A model generated the notes under the pieces. That model did not search any database. It saw only the letters and a program-made list of their open reading frames with translations, and was not told the origin of the DNA. The position numbers and the translations under genes were made by a program. Positions 7,779-16,180 of a DNA stretch of 38,188 bases are shown piece by piece. Positions within the stretch are counted from its first letter, which is position 1; every line of letters begins with the position of its first letter. The DNA lies in NCBI GenBank assembly GCA_018266335.1, contig JAFEAR010000051.1, positions 1 to 38,188 on the forward strand. The letters are read 5' to 3'. The DNA comes from Bdellovibrionales bacterium. GTDB taxonomy: Bacteria > Bdellovibrionota > UBA2428.

Positions 7779-9353
7779 ATGAGCATGAGAAACCGGTCCT
7801 CTATTCAGAACCTGGTCCTTTTGTTCAGCCTGGCGGCTCTAGTGGCCTGTTCCCAAAAATCCGGCTCCACTGCTGCCGCAAATGCCGTATACCGCAAAGC
7901 CCTCTACGCCAAGGTCTCAACCCTCGATCCTTCTCAGCTTACCGATACGGCGTCGCTTGCGGTCGCCAATCAAATCTACGACGGCCTGCTCGAGTTTGAC
8001 TCCCACTTCCAAATAAAGCCCGCCTTGGCCGAATCGTGGACACGTAGCCAGGATGGCCTGACCATGACCTTCAATCTTCGCAAGGGCCTCCGATTTCACG
8101 ATGGCTCGCCGGTTACATCGGCCGATTGCGTGGCCTCATTTGAACGCCTGCTCGGACCCAAATCTCGTGTTTCAAACTACTACGACCTTATCGAGGGCGC
8201 CGAAGAGTTTCGGCAAGGCAAAACTAAATTGGTGCGCGGCCTATCTGCCCCGAATCCCCAAACCTTCATCATTCATCTCAAGAGTCCATTCCCGCCGTTC
8301 TCGATGGTGCTCGCAGGAGCCACAGCTCGAATACTCCCAAAGCACCTCATGGATCAGCCTGGCTTCTTTAGTAAACCCGTTGGCACGGGCGCCTTCCTCC
8401 TTCGCTCAATGAACGATAGCGAAATCATCCTCGAGCGCTTCGGTGACTACTGGCGCGAGCCCGCGCACTTGCAGTCGCTACGATTCCAGGTGCTCGATGA
8501 AGGCAAAGCTCTCGAGCTTGCCTCTAAATTCGAAATTAATGATCTCGTAAGTTATCCGCTCAACGGCGACGAAGAAGTCTTCACAAAGGGTGGCCAACAC
8601 CTAAGTATGCCAGCAGTCGCTACCTGGCTTATCGGTCTCAACGCGCGATCTAAGCCTTTCAACGACGTTCGGGTACGCCGGGCATTTCGTAATGCCGTGA
8701 GCGCCCAGGACTTCACCGAACATTTTTATCCGGGGCAAACCTCGGCCGTTGGTGGCTATATTCCGCCGGGTCTTCCGGGGCATATTCAGGAAGCAAGTTC
8801 ACCGACGGACCCAGTTTCTAAAACCCGCACTCTCATCACTCTCGTGATTCCCAAAGAACTCACGCGATCCGAGGCGATAGCTGCGTATTTTCAAGAAAGA
8901 CTGAGCAAAGCAGGATTCAACATTAAAACCGAAGTCATCGCGTGGCCCGAATTCATGAAACGCTACAACGCCAAAGGAATGCAAGCGTTTTTGTTTTCGA
9001 TGAATGCGGATTATCCGGACACGGAATTCTTAGTGAGGAATTTCGAGAGTGGTAACGCCGACAACTTCAGCGGCGCGAACTCAGCGAAGATTGACTCCCT
9101 TGTGCGGAAAGCTCGCGTGACTTCATCGCGCGTGGACCGCGCCGTAATTTATCAAACTCTCGCTAGGCAACTCAACGAAGAAGCCTACACGGTAAACCTT
9201 ATGCACTACCGAGCGCACCTTTGGTTTTCGAATTGTATTGAGGGAATCGAGCTGAATTCTCTGGGCGACGTATATATTCCCTACCGAACGATTTCAATGA
9301 ACGCCGAGTGCATAGCCAAGACGCAAAATAAGGCGGCGGCTAATGAGAATTAA
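7779..9353 (+). CDS. SBP family 5 (OppA/DppA-type) peptide-binding lipoprotein
   Basis: 524 residues. The N terminus is a lipoprotein signal (LAALVACSQ lipobox, Cys about residue 24). The body has family-5 solute-binding hallmarks: ALAESWTRSQDGLTMTFNLRKGLRFHDGSPVTSADC and later NDVRVRRAFRNAV. The family binds oligopeptides, nickel or similar ligands outside the inner membrane. No ABC permease or ATPase is nearby; instead the gene overlaps a histidine kinase by 11 bases, so it more likely acts as a sensor partner, or feeds a host Opp transporter as PrgZ/TraC lipoproteins do in enterococcal pheromone systems. That parallel is inference. A second in-frame ATG at 7785 is also possible. Confidence 0.88.
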   Translation: MSMRNRSSIQNLVLLFSLAALVACSQKSGSTAAANAVYRKALYAKVSTLDPSQLTDTASLAVANQIYDGLLEFDSHFQIKPALAESWTRSQDGLTMTFNLRKGLRFHDGSPVTSADCVASFERLLGPKSRVSNYYDLIEGAEEFRQGKTKLVRGLSAPNPQTFIIHLKSPFPPFSMVLAGATARILPKHLMDQPGFFSKPVGTGAFLLRSMNDSEIILERFGDYWREPAHLQSLRFQVLDEGKALELASKFEINDLVSYPLNGDEEVFTKGGQHLSMPAVATWLIGLNARSKPFNDVRVRRAFRNAVSAQDFTEHFYPGQTSAVGGYIPPGLPGHIQEASSPTDPVSKTRTLITLVIPKELTRSEAIAAYFQERLSKAGFNIKTEVIAWPEFMKRYNAKGMQAFLFSMNADYPDTEFLVRNFESGNADNFSGANSAKIDSLVRKARVTSSRVDRAVIYQTLARQLNEEAYTVNLMHYRAHLWFSNCIEGIELNSLGDVYIPYRTISMNAECIAKTQNKAAANEN

Positions 9354-10734
9354 GAACAAACCGCAACTACCGCTGGGCGTACTCGTAGATGCTCGCCTAC
9401 GTCGCTTCACGGTGGTTTCGGGTTTTGCAGTTTCGCTTGTAGCGGCTCTGATTGTGGGCGTTATGGCTCTTAGCAATAAGAGTGCCCACCAAGTAGAGAT
9501 TTTATCTGCGATTGCCCGAAACGTAACGAGCCTTGCTCAAAACTCTGATGATCGCGAAATCGAGCGCGTGTTTCAGTCGTTTGTGCAGGCATCACCCGGC
9601 AGCGAACTTAAGCTCGTCAGCAACGGCGTGACTCGCGTATCGGTTCCAAACATTCAAGACGCTCAGACGAGATTCGCGGCTCCGAAGGCACTCCACATTT
9701 TTGGAAACACGATTGGGCGTAACGGCAATCTTTACTCTTCGGTAGATCTTGTTGACACGGTGACGGGTGAAAAACTTGGCTTTGTTACCTTGGCCACTCC
9801 AGGGCTCAGCGGCTACTTGGCCGCACTCATGGCTTTTGGTGTTAGTTTTTCATTCGTAGCATTCTTACTTTCGTACTGGAGAATGCGCTCGGCCCAAATC
9901 GTTGCCGCTGCGCTCACATCACTCGAAACATTGCAAAAAGATCTTGTTGCGGTAGGCAGAGGTTTGGCGCCGTCCACGTACCCTAACGATTTCGAGGTCG
10001 AGGAGTTTGCGCAAATTTCTGCGCTTACGAGTCAGCAACATAAAGACATCATGGAACTAACGCGAGAAGTAGCCCGCTCTGAGGGCAACGCTAGAGCCAA
10101 AGAAGCCATTCATGCACTTTTGCATGATCTCGTGAATGTTTACACGGCACAATCAACCCTCATTCAGGCACGTATCCAAAATCCGTCTGATGAACGTACA
10201 GCCCAAAGGGTGGCTGAGCGATGGCCCGAACTAAATCGTCAGCTAAAAGAAATCCTAAAGAGTGCCCGCCACATGGAAATTGAATCGCCCGAAATGTCGG
10301 ATGCTGATCTGGCCCAGACCGTGGCCGAAGGTGCAAGCATCGGAGCAGCCACGGCTCCTTCAGTGCTAGCGCTTCAATCGCACGACACTGCTCTCATTGC
10401 TCGCCACGATGCAGGCCTTATAAAGCGTGCCGTCGCGAACCTTGTTAGAAACTCGGTTGAGGAAAATGCAAGCCGGGTAAAGGTATGGATCGACGCTTCG
10501 CCGCTAGCCATTCACATCGAAGACAACGGCCCAGGAGTTGATCAATCAAAAGTGTCTGAACTTTTCGAGGGACGTGCGAAAAGCACCAAACCTGAAGGCA
10601 GTGGAACTGGATTTCGTACCTCGCTCAGACTTATCCAAGCTCACAAGGGGACGATCACGCTTGAACCGACAACCCATACGTGCAGCGGGGCTCATTTTAA
10701 AATAGACCTCTCTTCATTGGAGAAACGTGTATGA
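9343..10734 (+). CDS. Membrane sensor histidine kinase
   Basis: 463 residues. TM1 at about 22-43 and TM2 at about 157-178 enclose a periplasmic sensor of about 110 residues. The DHp helix carries HALLHDLVNVY with phospho-acceptor His261 in an HD-L-x-N context; the ATPase domain has NLVRNSVEENA (N box), IEDNGPGVD (G1) and GSGTGFRTSLRLI (G2). It starts inside the SBP gene and overlaps the response regulator by ATGA, so the three form one signalling unit. The periplasmic domain could contact the ligand-loaded lipoprotein. The ATP lid is somewhat shortened but complete. Confidence 0.9.
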   Translation: MRIKNKPQLPLGVLVDARLRRFTVVSGFAVSLVAALIVGVMALSNKSAHQVEILSAIARNVTSLAQNSDDREIERVFQSFVQASPGSELKLVSNGVTRVSVPNIQDAQTRFAAPKALHIFGNTIGRNGNLYSSVDLVDTVTGEKLGFVTLATPGLSGYLAALMAFGVSFSFVAFLLSYWRMRSAQIVAAALTSLETLQKDLVAVGRGLAPSTYPNDFEVEEFAQISALTSQQHKDIMELTREVARSEGNARAKEAIHALLHDLVNVYTAQSTLIQARIQNPSDERTAQRVAERWPELNRQLKEILKSARHMEIESPEMSDADLAQTVAEGASIGAATAPSVLALQSHDTALIARHDAGLIKRAVANLVRNSVEENASRVKVWIDASPLAIHIEDNGPGVDQSKVSELFEGRAKSTKPEGSGTGFRTSLRLIQAHKGTITLEPTTHTCSGAHFKIDLSSLEKRV

Positions 10735-12098
10735 CAAAAATGCCACCTATTCTTTGCGTCGATGACGAACAAGATATCGTCGAGTCAATCGAACTCGCGC
10801 TTGGCACCCAGTACGAAGTGCACACGGCCTCCTCGGTGGCCGAGGCTAAAAAGCGTATCGAAGCTGAGCGATTTGCGGTTGTCGTGACCGACTTAAACTT
10901 TCATGGCCAAAGTGACGACGGGTTGTCACTTATTGACTGGCTAAAAGATCGTGGCGATGCGACGCCGATCATTGTTTTGAGTGGCGATCAGGACACCCGC
11001 CGCGTAATCTCGGCCCAACGGCGCATCGAAGACGACTTTGTCGTTAAGCCCTTCGAGCTCTCGGATCTTGTATGCGCCATTGAACGAGCTAGAACCAGGG
11101 CAGCAAAAGCTCACGGCGAAACTCCTCAGCGCAGACTTCACGAAGTCCTAACTCGAGATGCTCGCGTTCAAAATGCGCTGACTCAGATTAAAAAAGTCAT
11201 TTTGTCGGACCTCGATTTACCCATTTGTATTTTGGGCGAATCGGGCACAGGCAAAGAGGAGTTGGCAAAGTATGCCGCTTCGGTGCGCGGCGGCCCTTTT
11301 GTCGCCGTCAACATGGGGGCTATTTCTAAAGAGTTGGCGGAGAGCGAACTTTTTGGTCACGTACGAGGTTCTTTCTCGGGCGCTCATTCGGATAGAAAAG
11401 GAAAATTTCAAGACGCCCACAGAGGCGTTATATTCTTAGATGAGGTGGGCGACTGCCCTGTCGATTTGCAGGTGAAGCTTTTTCGTGTGCTCCAAGAACG
11501 AGAGGTGACGCCGGTCGGATCGTCGACGCCTATCAAGGTAGACGTAAAAGTCGTGTGTGCCACCAACCAGAACCTCGAGGAGCTTTGTAAGCGAGGACTT
11601 TTCAGAGAGGAACTCCTTCGCCGCATTGAAGGTATGACAATTGTTAATCCCCCGCTACGCGAGCGTCGCGGCGATATTGCAGTGTTGGTCGGGAAGTTTT
11701 TGCAAGAAAAGTCTCCCAAGTACCGCCCGGCTTCGATTACTCCTGAAGCTCTAGCGGCACTCGAACGATATGACTGGCCCGGAAATGTGCGCGAGCTTGT
11801 TTCTGTTATTGAGCAAGCCCTGCTCAATGCAGATTTTAGAGAGATCGGTATTCGGCACCTTCCACCGAAAGTTCTTGGGTTAGGAGTTGCAATAATTGCT
11901 CCCACTCATCAAGCAGAGCAAAATCAGAACCTAAATTTTGATGCACGTATGCGTGCAGAAGAAATTCGTGTTTTTGACGAGGCTCTAAAAACGGCGAACG
12001 GCTCGAGAGCTGAGGCGCAGCGTTTACTGGGTCTCTCGAAGACTACTTTTCATCGAAAGTTTTACGAGCTTGGCTTGGGGCAGAAAGGCTATTCATGA
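10731..12098 (+). CDS. NtrC-type sigma-54-interacting response regulator
   Basis: 455 residues. Receiver domain with Asp11/Asp12, phospho-acceptor Asp54, Ser84 and Lys106; AAA+ domain with Walker A GESGTGKE (170-177), Walker B VIFLDE (234-239) and the WPGNVREL segment; a Fis-type HTH at the C terminus (GSRAEAQRLLGLSKTTFHRK). The sigma-54 contact loop reads GSFSGA rather than GAFTGA. Such proteins bind tandem palindromes upstream of sigma-54 promoters; the TTCCA-N5-GAAAC clusters at 7.6 and 18.7 kb are candidates. Overlaps the kinase and the hydrolase genes by ATGA. Confidence 0.92.
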   Translation: MTKMPPILCVDDEQDIVESIELALGTQYEVHTASSVAEAKKRIEAERFAVVVTDLNFHGQSDDGLSLIDWLKDRGDATPIIVLSGDQDTRRVISAQRRIEDDFVVKPFELSDLVCAIERARTRAAKAHGETPQRRLHEVLTRDARVQNALTQIKKVILSDLDLPICILGESGTGKEELAKYAASVRGGPFVAVNMGAISKELAESELFGHVRGSFSGAHSDRKGKFQDAHRGVIFLDEVGDCPVDLQVKLFRVLQEREVTPVGSSTPIKVDVKVVCATNQNLEELCKRGLFREELLRRIEGMTIVNPPLRERRGDIAVLVGKFLQEKSPKYRPASITPEALAALERYDWPGNVRELVSVIEQALLNADFREIGIRHLPPKVLGLGVAIIAPTHQAEQNQNLNFDARMRAEEIRVFDEALKTANGSRAEAQRLLGLSKTTFHRKFYELGLGQKGYS

Positions 12099-12991
12099 GC
12101 AGCGCATCTATAGCCATTCCCACTCCGGTTCGGGTTGAGTATCCAAATATCCAGGGACTGACGCTCGATGCCTGGAACGTGGACGCAGGCAAAGGCACAA
12201 CACTCCTCTGTGTACCAGGCGGACCGGGTTTTGATGCGGCATCTTTGATGCCCGGCATTTTGAAGTTATCCGCGCTTTTTAACCTTTTGATTGTGAATCC
12301 GAGAGGGCACGGCAGATCCGACGATGCCGAAAATAACGACTACTCTATCGAAGCCTACGCTCATGAACTTTTGGCTGTTGGAAATCAGCTTCGACTCCGA
12401 GGTCAAAAAGTTGGAATTCTCGGGCATTCATTTGGCGGAGTGACGTCGATTGCGGCGCTCGCCAAAGACTCGTCTATCTTCCACTTTGCAATTCTTGTCG
12501 ATGCTCCTTGCGATACTGCGTGGCAATCCGGAATACCGGCCGAGTTAGAGCGCCTTGGAATCACCCAATCGACTGAGCAAGCCGAAGCACAGTTTAGCGC
12601 AGCTCCGCCCACAGATCAGTCGTGCAAGGATTTAATGGTCAGCTACGCGCGCATGTACTTTCCAGAGCTGCCGGAGTCGGTGGCAAAGGCCACTATGCAA
12701 ACCTGGGACTTCACCGTTGCGCCCTATCTAGTGGCCGTCGAATCCATTTTTGGCTCATTCGACTTGCGCGCCGAACTGCCTAAAATAAAGCTACCCACTC
12801 TTGTTATTGGGGGCGAGAAAGACGGATTGATTCCATCAAAATATCTAAACAAACTTGCGCAGGCGCTTCCCGCTGCAGATTATCGTGAAATCCCCGGCGC
12901 TGGTCACTTTCCGTTTTTAACAAAAGCAGATGTCTTTTACTCGACCGTCAATGACTGGTGGTCGGGCCAAATGAAAGGAGTTTCGCAATGA
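12095..12991 (+). CDS. Alpha/beta hydrolase, prolyl-iminopeptidase-like (S33)
   Basis: 298 residues. The oxyanion-loop motif PGGPG (41-45) corresponds to HGGPG of prolyl iminopeptidases; VNPRGHGRSD follows; the nucleophile elbow is GHSFGG with Ser112; Asp lies in GGEKDGLI and His in GAGHFPF. No signal peptide, so cytoplasmic. S33 enzymes remove N-terminal residues from short peptides or act as esterases. Its place between a response regulator and a secreted-peptide gene suggests it processes or inactivates a small signal molecule, which is inference. ATGA overlaps on both sides. Confidence 0.87.
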   Translation: MSSASIAIPTPVRVEYPNIQGLTLDAWNVDAGKGTTLLCVPGGPGFDAASLMPGILKLSALFNLLIVNPRGHGRSDDAENNDYSIEAYAHELLAVGNQLRLRGQKVGILGHSFGGVTSIAALAKDSSIFHFAILVDAPCDTAWQSGIPAELERLGITQSTEQAEAQFSAAPPTDQSCKDLMVSYARMYFPELPESVAKATMQTWDFTVAPYLVAVESIFGSFDLRAELPKIKLPTLVIGGEKDGLIPSKYLNKLAQALPAADYREIPGAGHFPFLTKADVFYSTVNDWWSGQMKGVSQ

Positions 12992-13149
12992 AATCGTTTC
13001 TTAGAGGTCTTGTCATTTTATCGGCCGTCATGGCTCTTATGCAAATCGCATTCACCAGCAAAGTTGAGGCGCGCACGCAGGGCTCAAAATCAACAAAAGA
13101 GTCGCGCGGTGGTAGCGGCAGCACGAGTCGGGCCGAGCCTGGCGTTTGA
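12988..13149 (+). CDS. Small secreted peptide, 53 residues
   Basis: Begins at ATG 12988 (ATGA overlap with the hydrolase stop) behind AAAGGAG. It has a basic start MKSFLRG, a hydrophobic core to about residue 23 and a likely signal-peptidase site after SKVEA, leaving about 25 mature residues rich in Ser, Gly, Lys, Arg and Thr (RTQGSKSTKESRGG then SGSTSRAEPGV), with no cysteine. No family recognised. Its location in a peptide-sensing-like operon makes it a candidate signal precursor; a periplasmic inhibitor or adaptor of the kinase is the alternative. Confidence 0.6.
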   Translation: MKSFLRGLVILSAVMALMQIAFTSKVEARTQGSKSTKESRGGSGSTSRAEPGV

Positions 13150-13706
13150 GCTACCTAAAGAACAACATCATGCCCGCTCTTGCCTGGGCGTGCTTTTGTT
13201 ATCTTGTCATAGGCTGGAACTTTGAGCCAGTTGGATGGCTTAGCATTCTTCGGGTTCTGCTCGTATTTGCGTGTTTGCTGTCTCGGGTTCAGCCCTTGAT
13301 AAGAGCCCCGAAATTCCAAGTCGCGGTAGCATGGGGCTCGGCAGCACTGCCTCTTCTTATTTCGACCCAATTTGAAGGAGTGCGCGGAACAGTTGGCCTT
13401 GCGATGACCGTGGTGGGATCAATGATCGTTGCTCTCTCATGCATTGAGCTTGGCCGGTCGTTCGGCGTGTCGCCCGCCGTAAGGCCCTTTGTGCAAACCG
13501 GAATCTATCGCCGGGTAAGTCACCCAATGTATTTGGGGCATGTGATCCTAGAACTTGGCTTGCTGATTAGCAGCCTGACTTTAAGGAATACGCTGCTTTG
13601 TTTAGCGAGCTGGACCCTTTACGCAATTCGCGTGCGCTGGGAAGATCGCATCTTTTCTCAGTGGCTTCAGTTGGGTAACTCAGCCCTCAGTAAAGACGTC
13701 TATTAG
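13146..13706 (+). CDS. ICMT/PEMT-like integral membrane methyltransferase
   Basis: 186 residues with about four to five membrane helices. The C-terminal segment VQTGIYRRVSHPMYLGHVILELG followed by RVRWEDRIF matches the isoprenylcysteine carboxyl methyltransferase / phospholipid methyltransferase family (R-HP-Y-G and E-E-like pattern). The start is probably TTG 13146, which overlaps the peptide stop as TTGA; ATG 13170 would remove eight residues. It is the last gene of the coupled operon. A methyltransferase next to a secreted peptide could modify a signal, but substrates in this family are varied. Confidence 0.78.
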   Translation: MSYLKNNIMPALAWACFCYLVIGWNFEPVGWLSILRVLLVFACLLSRVQPLIRAPKFQVAVAWGSAALPLLISTQFEGVRGTVGLAMTVVGSMIVALSCIELGRSFGVSPAVRPFVQTGIYRRVSHPMYLGHVILELGLLISSLTLRNTLLCLASWTLYAIRVRWEDRIFSQWLQLGNSALSKDVY

Positions 13707-13720
13707 AGCAGAGGGTGGGC

Positions 13721-14083
13721 TTACCCGCCGCTCAACTCCCACTTGTCTTTCATGAAGCGAATGAGCGAAACAAACTCTACCTTTTCTTGTTCAGTAAGGT
13801 GATTGCCGTACTCAAGCCAAACAAAGTCGCCTCGATTGAGTTGCCCGGCGTCTGACTGTGAGAGTGAGGCAAGTGTTTTTGGAGAAACACCTCGAGCGAC
13901 AAGGAGTCGAATGAGTGTGTCCGAGCGCAGGCTTCGATTTCTGATGCCAGCGCGGAGTGTTTCGTCGCTGATGCCTGCCTTCTTAGCTAGTTGGCGGCGC
14001 TCCCTGGTGCCCATACCTACGGGAACAACCAATTTTAAAAGGCGTTCTAAGATCAGCTCTACGTCGTCATCAAGTTTCGCCAT
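13721..14083 (-). CDS. Small HTH regulator
   Basis: 120 residues from the ATG at 14083 (MAKLDDDVELILERLLKL). An open frame extends upstream to 14329 but that part overlaps the divergent gene and looks non-coding. A helix-turn-helix is seen in RRQLAKKAGISDETLRAG, with a further helical segment (LIRLLVARGVSPKTLASL). A run GGGGGA precedes the start, and ACCGGT lies just upstream. It is convergent with the sensory operon (14-base gap) and divergent from the next gene; probable repressor acting on the dyad between them. Confidence 0.7.
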   Translation of the reverse strand: MAKLDDDVELILERLLKLVVPVGMGTRERRQLAKKAGISDETLRAGIRNRSLRSDTLIRLLVARGVSPKTLASLSQSDAGQLNRGDFVWLEYGNHLTEQEKVEFVSLIRFMKDKWELSGG

Positions 14084-14196
14084 ACCGGTATAAAATCCCC
14101 CTATCTGCTGAATTGTTTCAGAAAAACAAAGGGTTATGAAGTGTAATAATCTACCGATAAATTGATATCGGTAGATTGTATGGTAATATTGAGAAA
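14084..14196. promoter_or_regulatory. Divergent region with 11-bp-arm dyad
   Basis: AATCTACCGAT (14148-14158) and ATCGGTAGATT (14167-14177) form a perfect inverted repeat with an 8-base spacer, 20 bases before ATG 14197. A shorter ACCGGT element (14091-14096 area) lies by the HTH gene start. Operator of the adjacent HTH protein is the likely reading. Confidence 0.55.
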
Positions 14197-14580
14197 ATGA
14201 ATGCAGCGAGCAACGGACGAAAATCTTATTCACTCGAAGAAGTTTTTGACGACTACGACGAGTACCAGTCTTATTTGCTTCGTGCGCTGTCGCTCTTTCA
14301 AGATCGAATAAAGAGGCGGAACCCAACATTTTCGCGTTACGTACCAGACAGCATCCGCGTTGAGTTTCTTAAGGACATCAAGGCACCTCAGATTCAGTTC
14401 CCCCGCTACACGGGCATCATTGCCGTGCAGCTACCCGATCAAAAGTTTTCACCGCGAAAAAAAGCGGCGCTGCGAGAAATGGCTCTACAAAAATACATCT
14501 CGGTCGTGAAGCGCAACGAAATAGCCACCGCTGATGAGATCGCCATGAGAATGAAGGTTTTAGAGAAAGGACTCAAGTAG
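14197..14580 (+). CDS. Hypothetical protein next to HTH regulator
   Basis: 127 residues from ATG 14197; a TTG at 14176 would add seven but falls inside the operator dyad. The N-terminal third is acidic (EEVFDDYDEYQSYLL), the rest basic and helical, ending DEIAMRMKVLEKGLK. No signal peptide, membrane segment or known motif seen. It is divergent from the small HTH gene and is followed after 7 bases by the receiver-like gene, so the two are likely co-transcribed. Confidence 0.6.
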   Translation: MNAASNGRKSYSLEEVFDDYDEYQSYLLRALSLFQDRIKRRNPTFSRYVPDSIRVEFLKDIKAPQIQFPRYTGIIAVQLPDQKFSPRKKAALREMALQKYISVVKRNEIATADEIAMRMKVLEKGLK

Positions 14581-14587
14581 GAAGGCT

Positions 14588-14962
14588 ATGGAAGTTGGCA
14601 AACGCTACGTGCTTATGGTGGGCAAAACAATTTCTCGGGACACCCAGCTTGTGACGGCTCTTGAGGCTTCGGGATTTGGAGTCGTTCGCACTGAAGACGG
14701 GAACGCTGGACTCATGATTGCCGCCCAACACGTCAACAAGTGGAAAGCGCTGCTGGTAGATCAATTCATTGGAGATATGAGCGGAGATGGTTTCGTGGAA
14801 CTCGTTCGTGTAGCGGGGGCCGACATTCAGTTTGTTGCCTGCGTTCTAACGGATAACTCCGACGAGGCCGCAATGGAAGTCAGGGGCAGTAAAATTGGGA
14901 TGTCCGTACTTAGGCGTCCGCTAAGTGCTGCTGACTTGCTTGAAATGATAGCGGAGTTTTAG
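14588..14962 (+). CDS. Degenerate receiver-domain protein
   Basis: 124 residues with the REC fold pattern and nothing else. The phospho-acceptor position is retained in ALLVDQFIGDMSGDGF (Asp58 region), but the N-terminal acidic pair is missing (VGKTISRD) and the conserved lysine is Arg in VLRRPLSAADLL. It may therefore be a phosphorylation-independent or phosphate-sink receiver. GGAAGG precedes the ATG. It could interact with the histidine kinase encoded 4 kb upstream, though nothing in sequence proves it. Confidence 0.65.
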   Translation: MEVGKRYVLMVGKTISRDTQLVTALEASGFGVVRTEDGNAGLMIAAQHVNKWKALLVDQFIGDMSGDGFVELVRVAGADIQFVACVLTDNSDEAAMEVRGSKIGMSVLRRPLSAADLLEMIAEF

Positions 14963-15060
14963 CCGAGGGCCGCGTTAACGCCGGCACGGGGCTTAATCGA
15001 CGAGGGCCAGGTATTCCATCCGGTGCTAATTTTGCTGGTAGCGAATTCGACCATCCTTTC

Positions 15061-15171
15061 CGCAGATTCTTCACGCCGGCCGCAAGGTATCTACAATCCC
15101 GACCGAGGCCTCTAGCTCCTATGGTCGGGATTCCTAGCTCAGGGTGAAGGCAGGGCATCCAAAAAGAAGGG
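15061..15171 (+). pseudogene. Repeat copy B: decayed coding 3' end
   Basis: Matches copy A (minus strand, 5561-5720) over about 110 bases, including an AGRKV...IPTEA reading against TGRKVIPIPKEA and a YGRD triplet block, but is interrupted by stops. Its last 23 bases (15149-15171) form one member of a 22/23 direct repeat with 17859-17881. It lies at the left border of the LysR/DJ-1 pair. Confidence 0.55.
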
Positions 15172-15186
15172 GTTAAGTAGGCGACG

Positions 15187-16089
15187 TCAACCTATCTCAG
15201 CCTTAGCTTGTCGAAGCATTTCGAGGATTAACTCCGATCTTCGAGGGAGTTTTTCACCGCGCCTCCGAGCGATGTGGACGGGGTTCAGAGCAACGGCCTT
15301 GCCCTCTGAGTATTCTTGGAGCCACCTGTCCTTAAGCTCACTTGCTACGCAATGGGTGGGAATAACGGCAACACCCGCGCCTTCCTGAACGGCGTGAATG
15401 GCACCGGCCAAGGTACCCGTTTTGACCGTGGGCACGGTAACATACTGACGAAGGGCACTCCGGTAGCCGTGCGCTTTGGCCCACGTCGAAAAGAAATCTT
15501 CCCATCCCGGGTAGCTGATAATCCGTAAGCCGGTCATCTTGTTCTCCTTGAAGGGAGCGAAGAGGTCGGAAGCTTTAGCAACGACCGAATAACGCTCATC
15601 GGAGAATTTTTCGAACCTGAGCTCGGAACTAAGCCTATCTCCAACGACGAAACCAAAGTCGAGTTTGCCCTCGAGCAAACTCTGAACAATAGCGTCATTC
15701 GTGAGAATTTTGATCTCGAATCGAATCTCGGGAAAGTTACGGATCTGCGCCATGATCCTTCGGTAATGCGGTGTCCACTGACAGCTCTCCGGCATCGCGT
15801 AACGTACAAGGCCGCTTGGCAAATTCTTCTTGCTCTTTAACTCGTCCGCAAAGCTATCGGCTTTTTCGAGGACTTCGACGGCAAACGATTGAAGGCCTCG
15901 GCCCGTATCCGTCAGGTGAATCTCATGACCCACGCGCTCAAAGAGCCTAGAACCCATTTGCGCTTCAAGCCTCGCGATTTGCTGACTCACCGTCGGCTGA
16001 GTAACTCCGAGACTCCTCGCGGCCGAGGAGAAGGAGCCGTCCTGAATGACTTGCACGAAAATTCGGAGGCCGTAGAAATCCATATCCAT
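15187..16089 (-). CDS. LysR-family transcriptional regulator
   Basis: 300 residues, of normal LysR length. The winged HTH reads GSFSSAARSLGVTQPTVSQQ (residues about 18-37) followed by LEAQMGSRLFERV; the effector-binding domain begins near GLVRYAMPESCQWTPHYR. It is divergent from the secreted DJ-1/PfpI protein with a 91-base AT-rich space, so that gene is the likely target. The pair sits between repeat copies B and C, suggesting it entered the element as a unit. Confidence 0.9.
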   Translation of the reverse strand: MDMDFYGLRIFVQVIQDGSFSSAARSLGVTQPTVSQQIARLEAQMGSRLFERVGHEIHLTDTGRGLQSFAVEVLEKADSFADELKSKKNLPSGLVRYAMPESCQWTPHYRRIMAQIRNFPEIRFEIKILTNDAIVQSLLEGKLDFGFVVGDRLSSELRFEKFSDERYSVVAKASDLFAPFKENKMTGLRIISYPGWEDFFSTWAKAHGYRSALRQYVTVPTVKTGTLAGAIHAVQEGAGVAVIPTHCVASELKDRWLQEYSEGKAVALNPVHIARRRGEKLPRRSELILEMLRQAKAEIG

Positions 16090-16180
16090 AACAATTCCTT
16101 ATGCTAAGTATATAAAAGATAACATTTACATTGTGGCGAGGCATCCGATACGAATCAACTCAAAAGATAAGGAGATGCTT

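Noticed and set aside
14084..14329. N-terminal extension of the small HTH gene
   Set aside because: It overlaps the divergent gene and the operator dyad; the ATG at 14083 begins the coding-like sequence.
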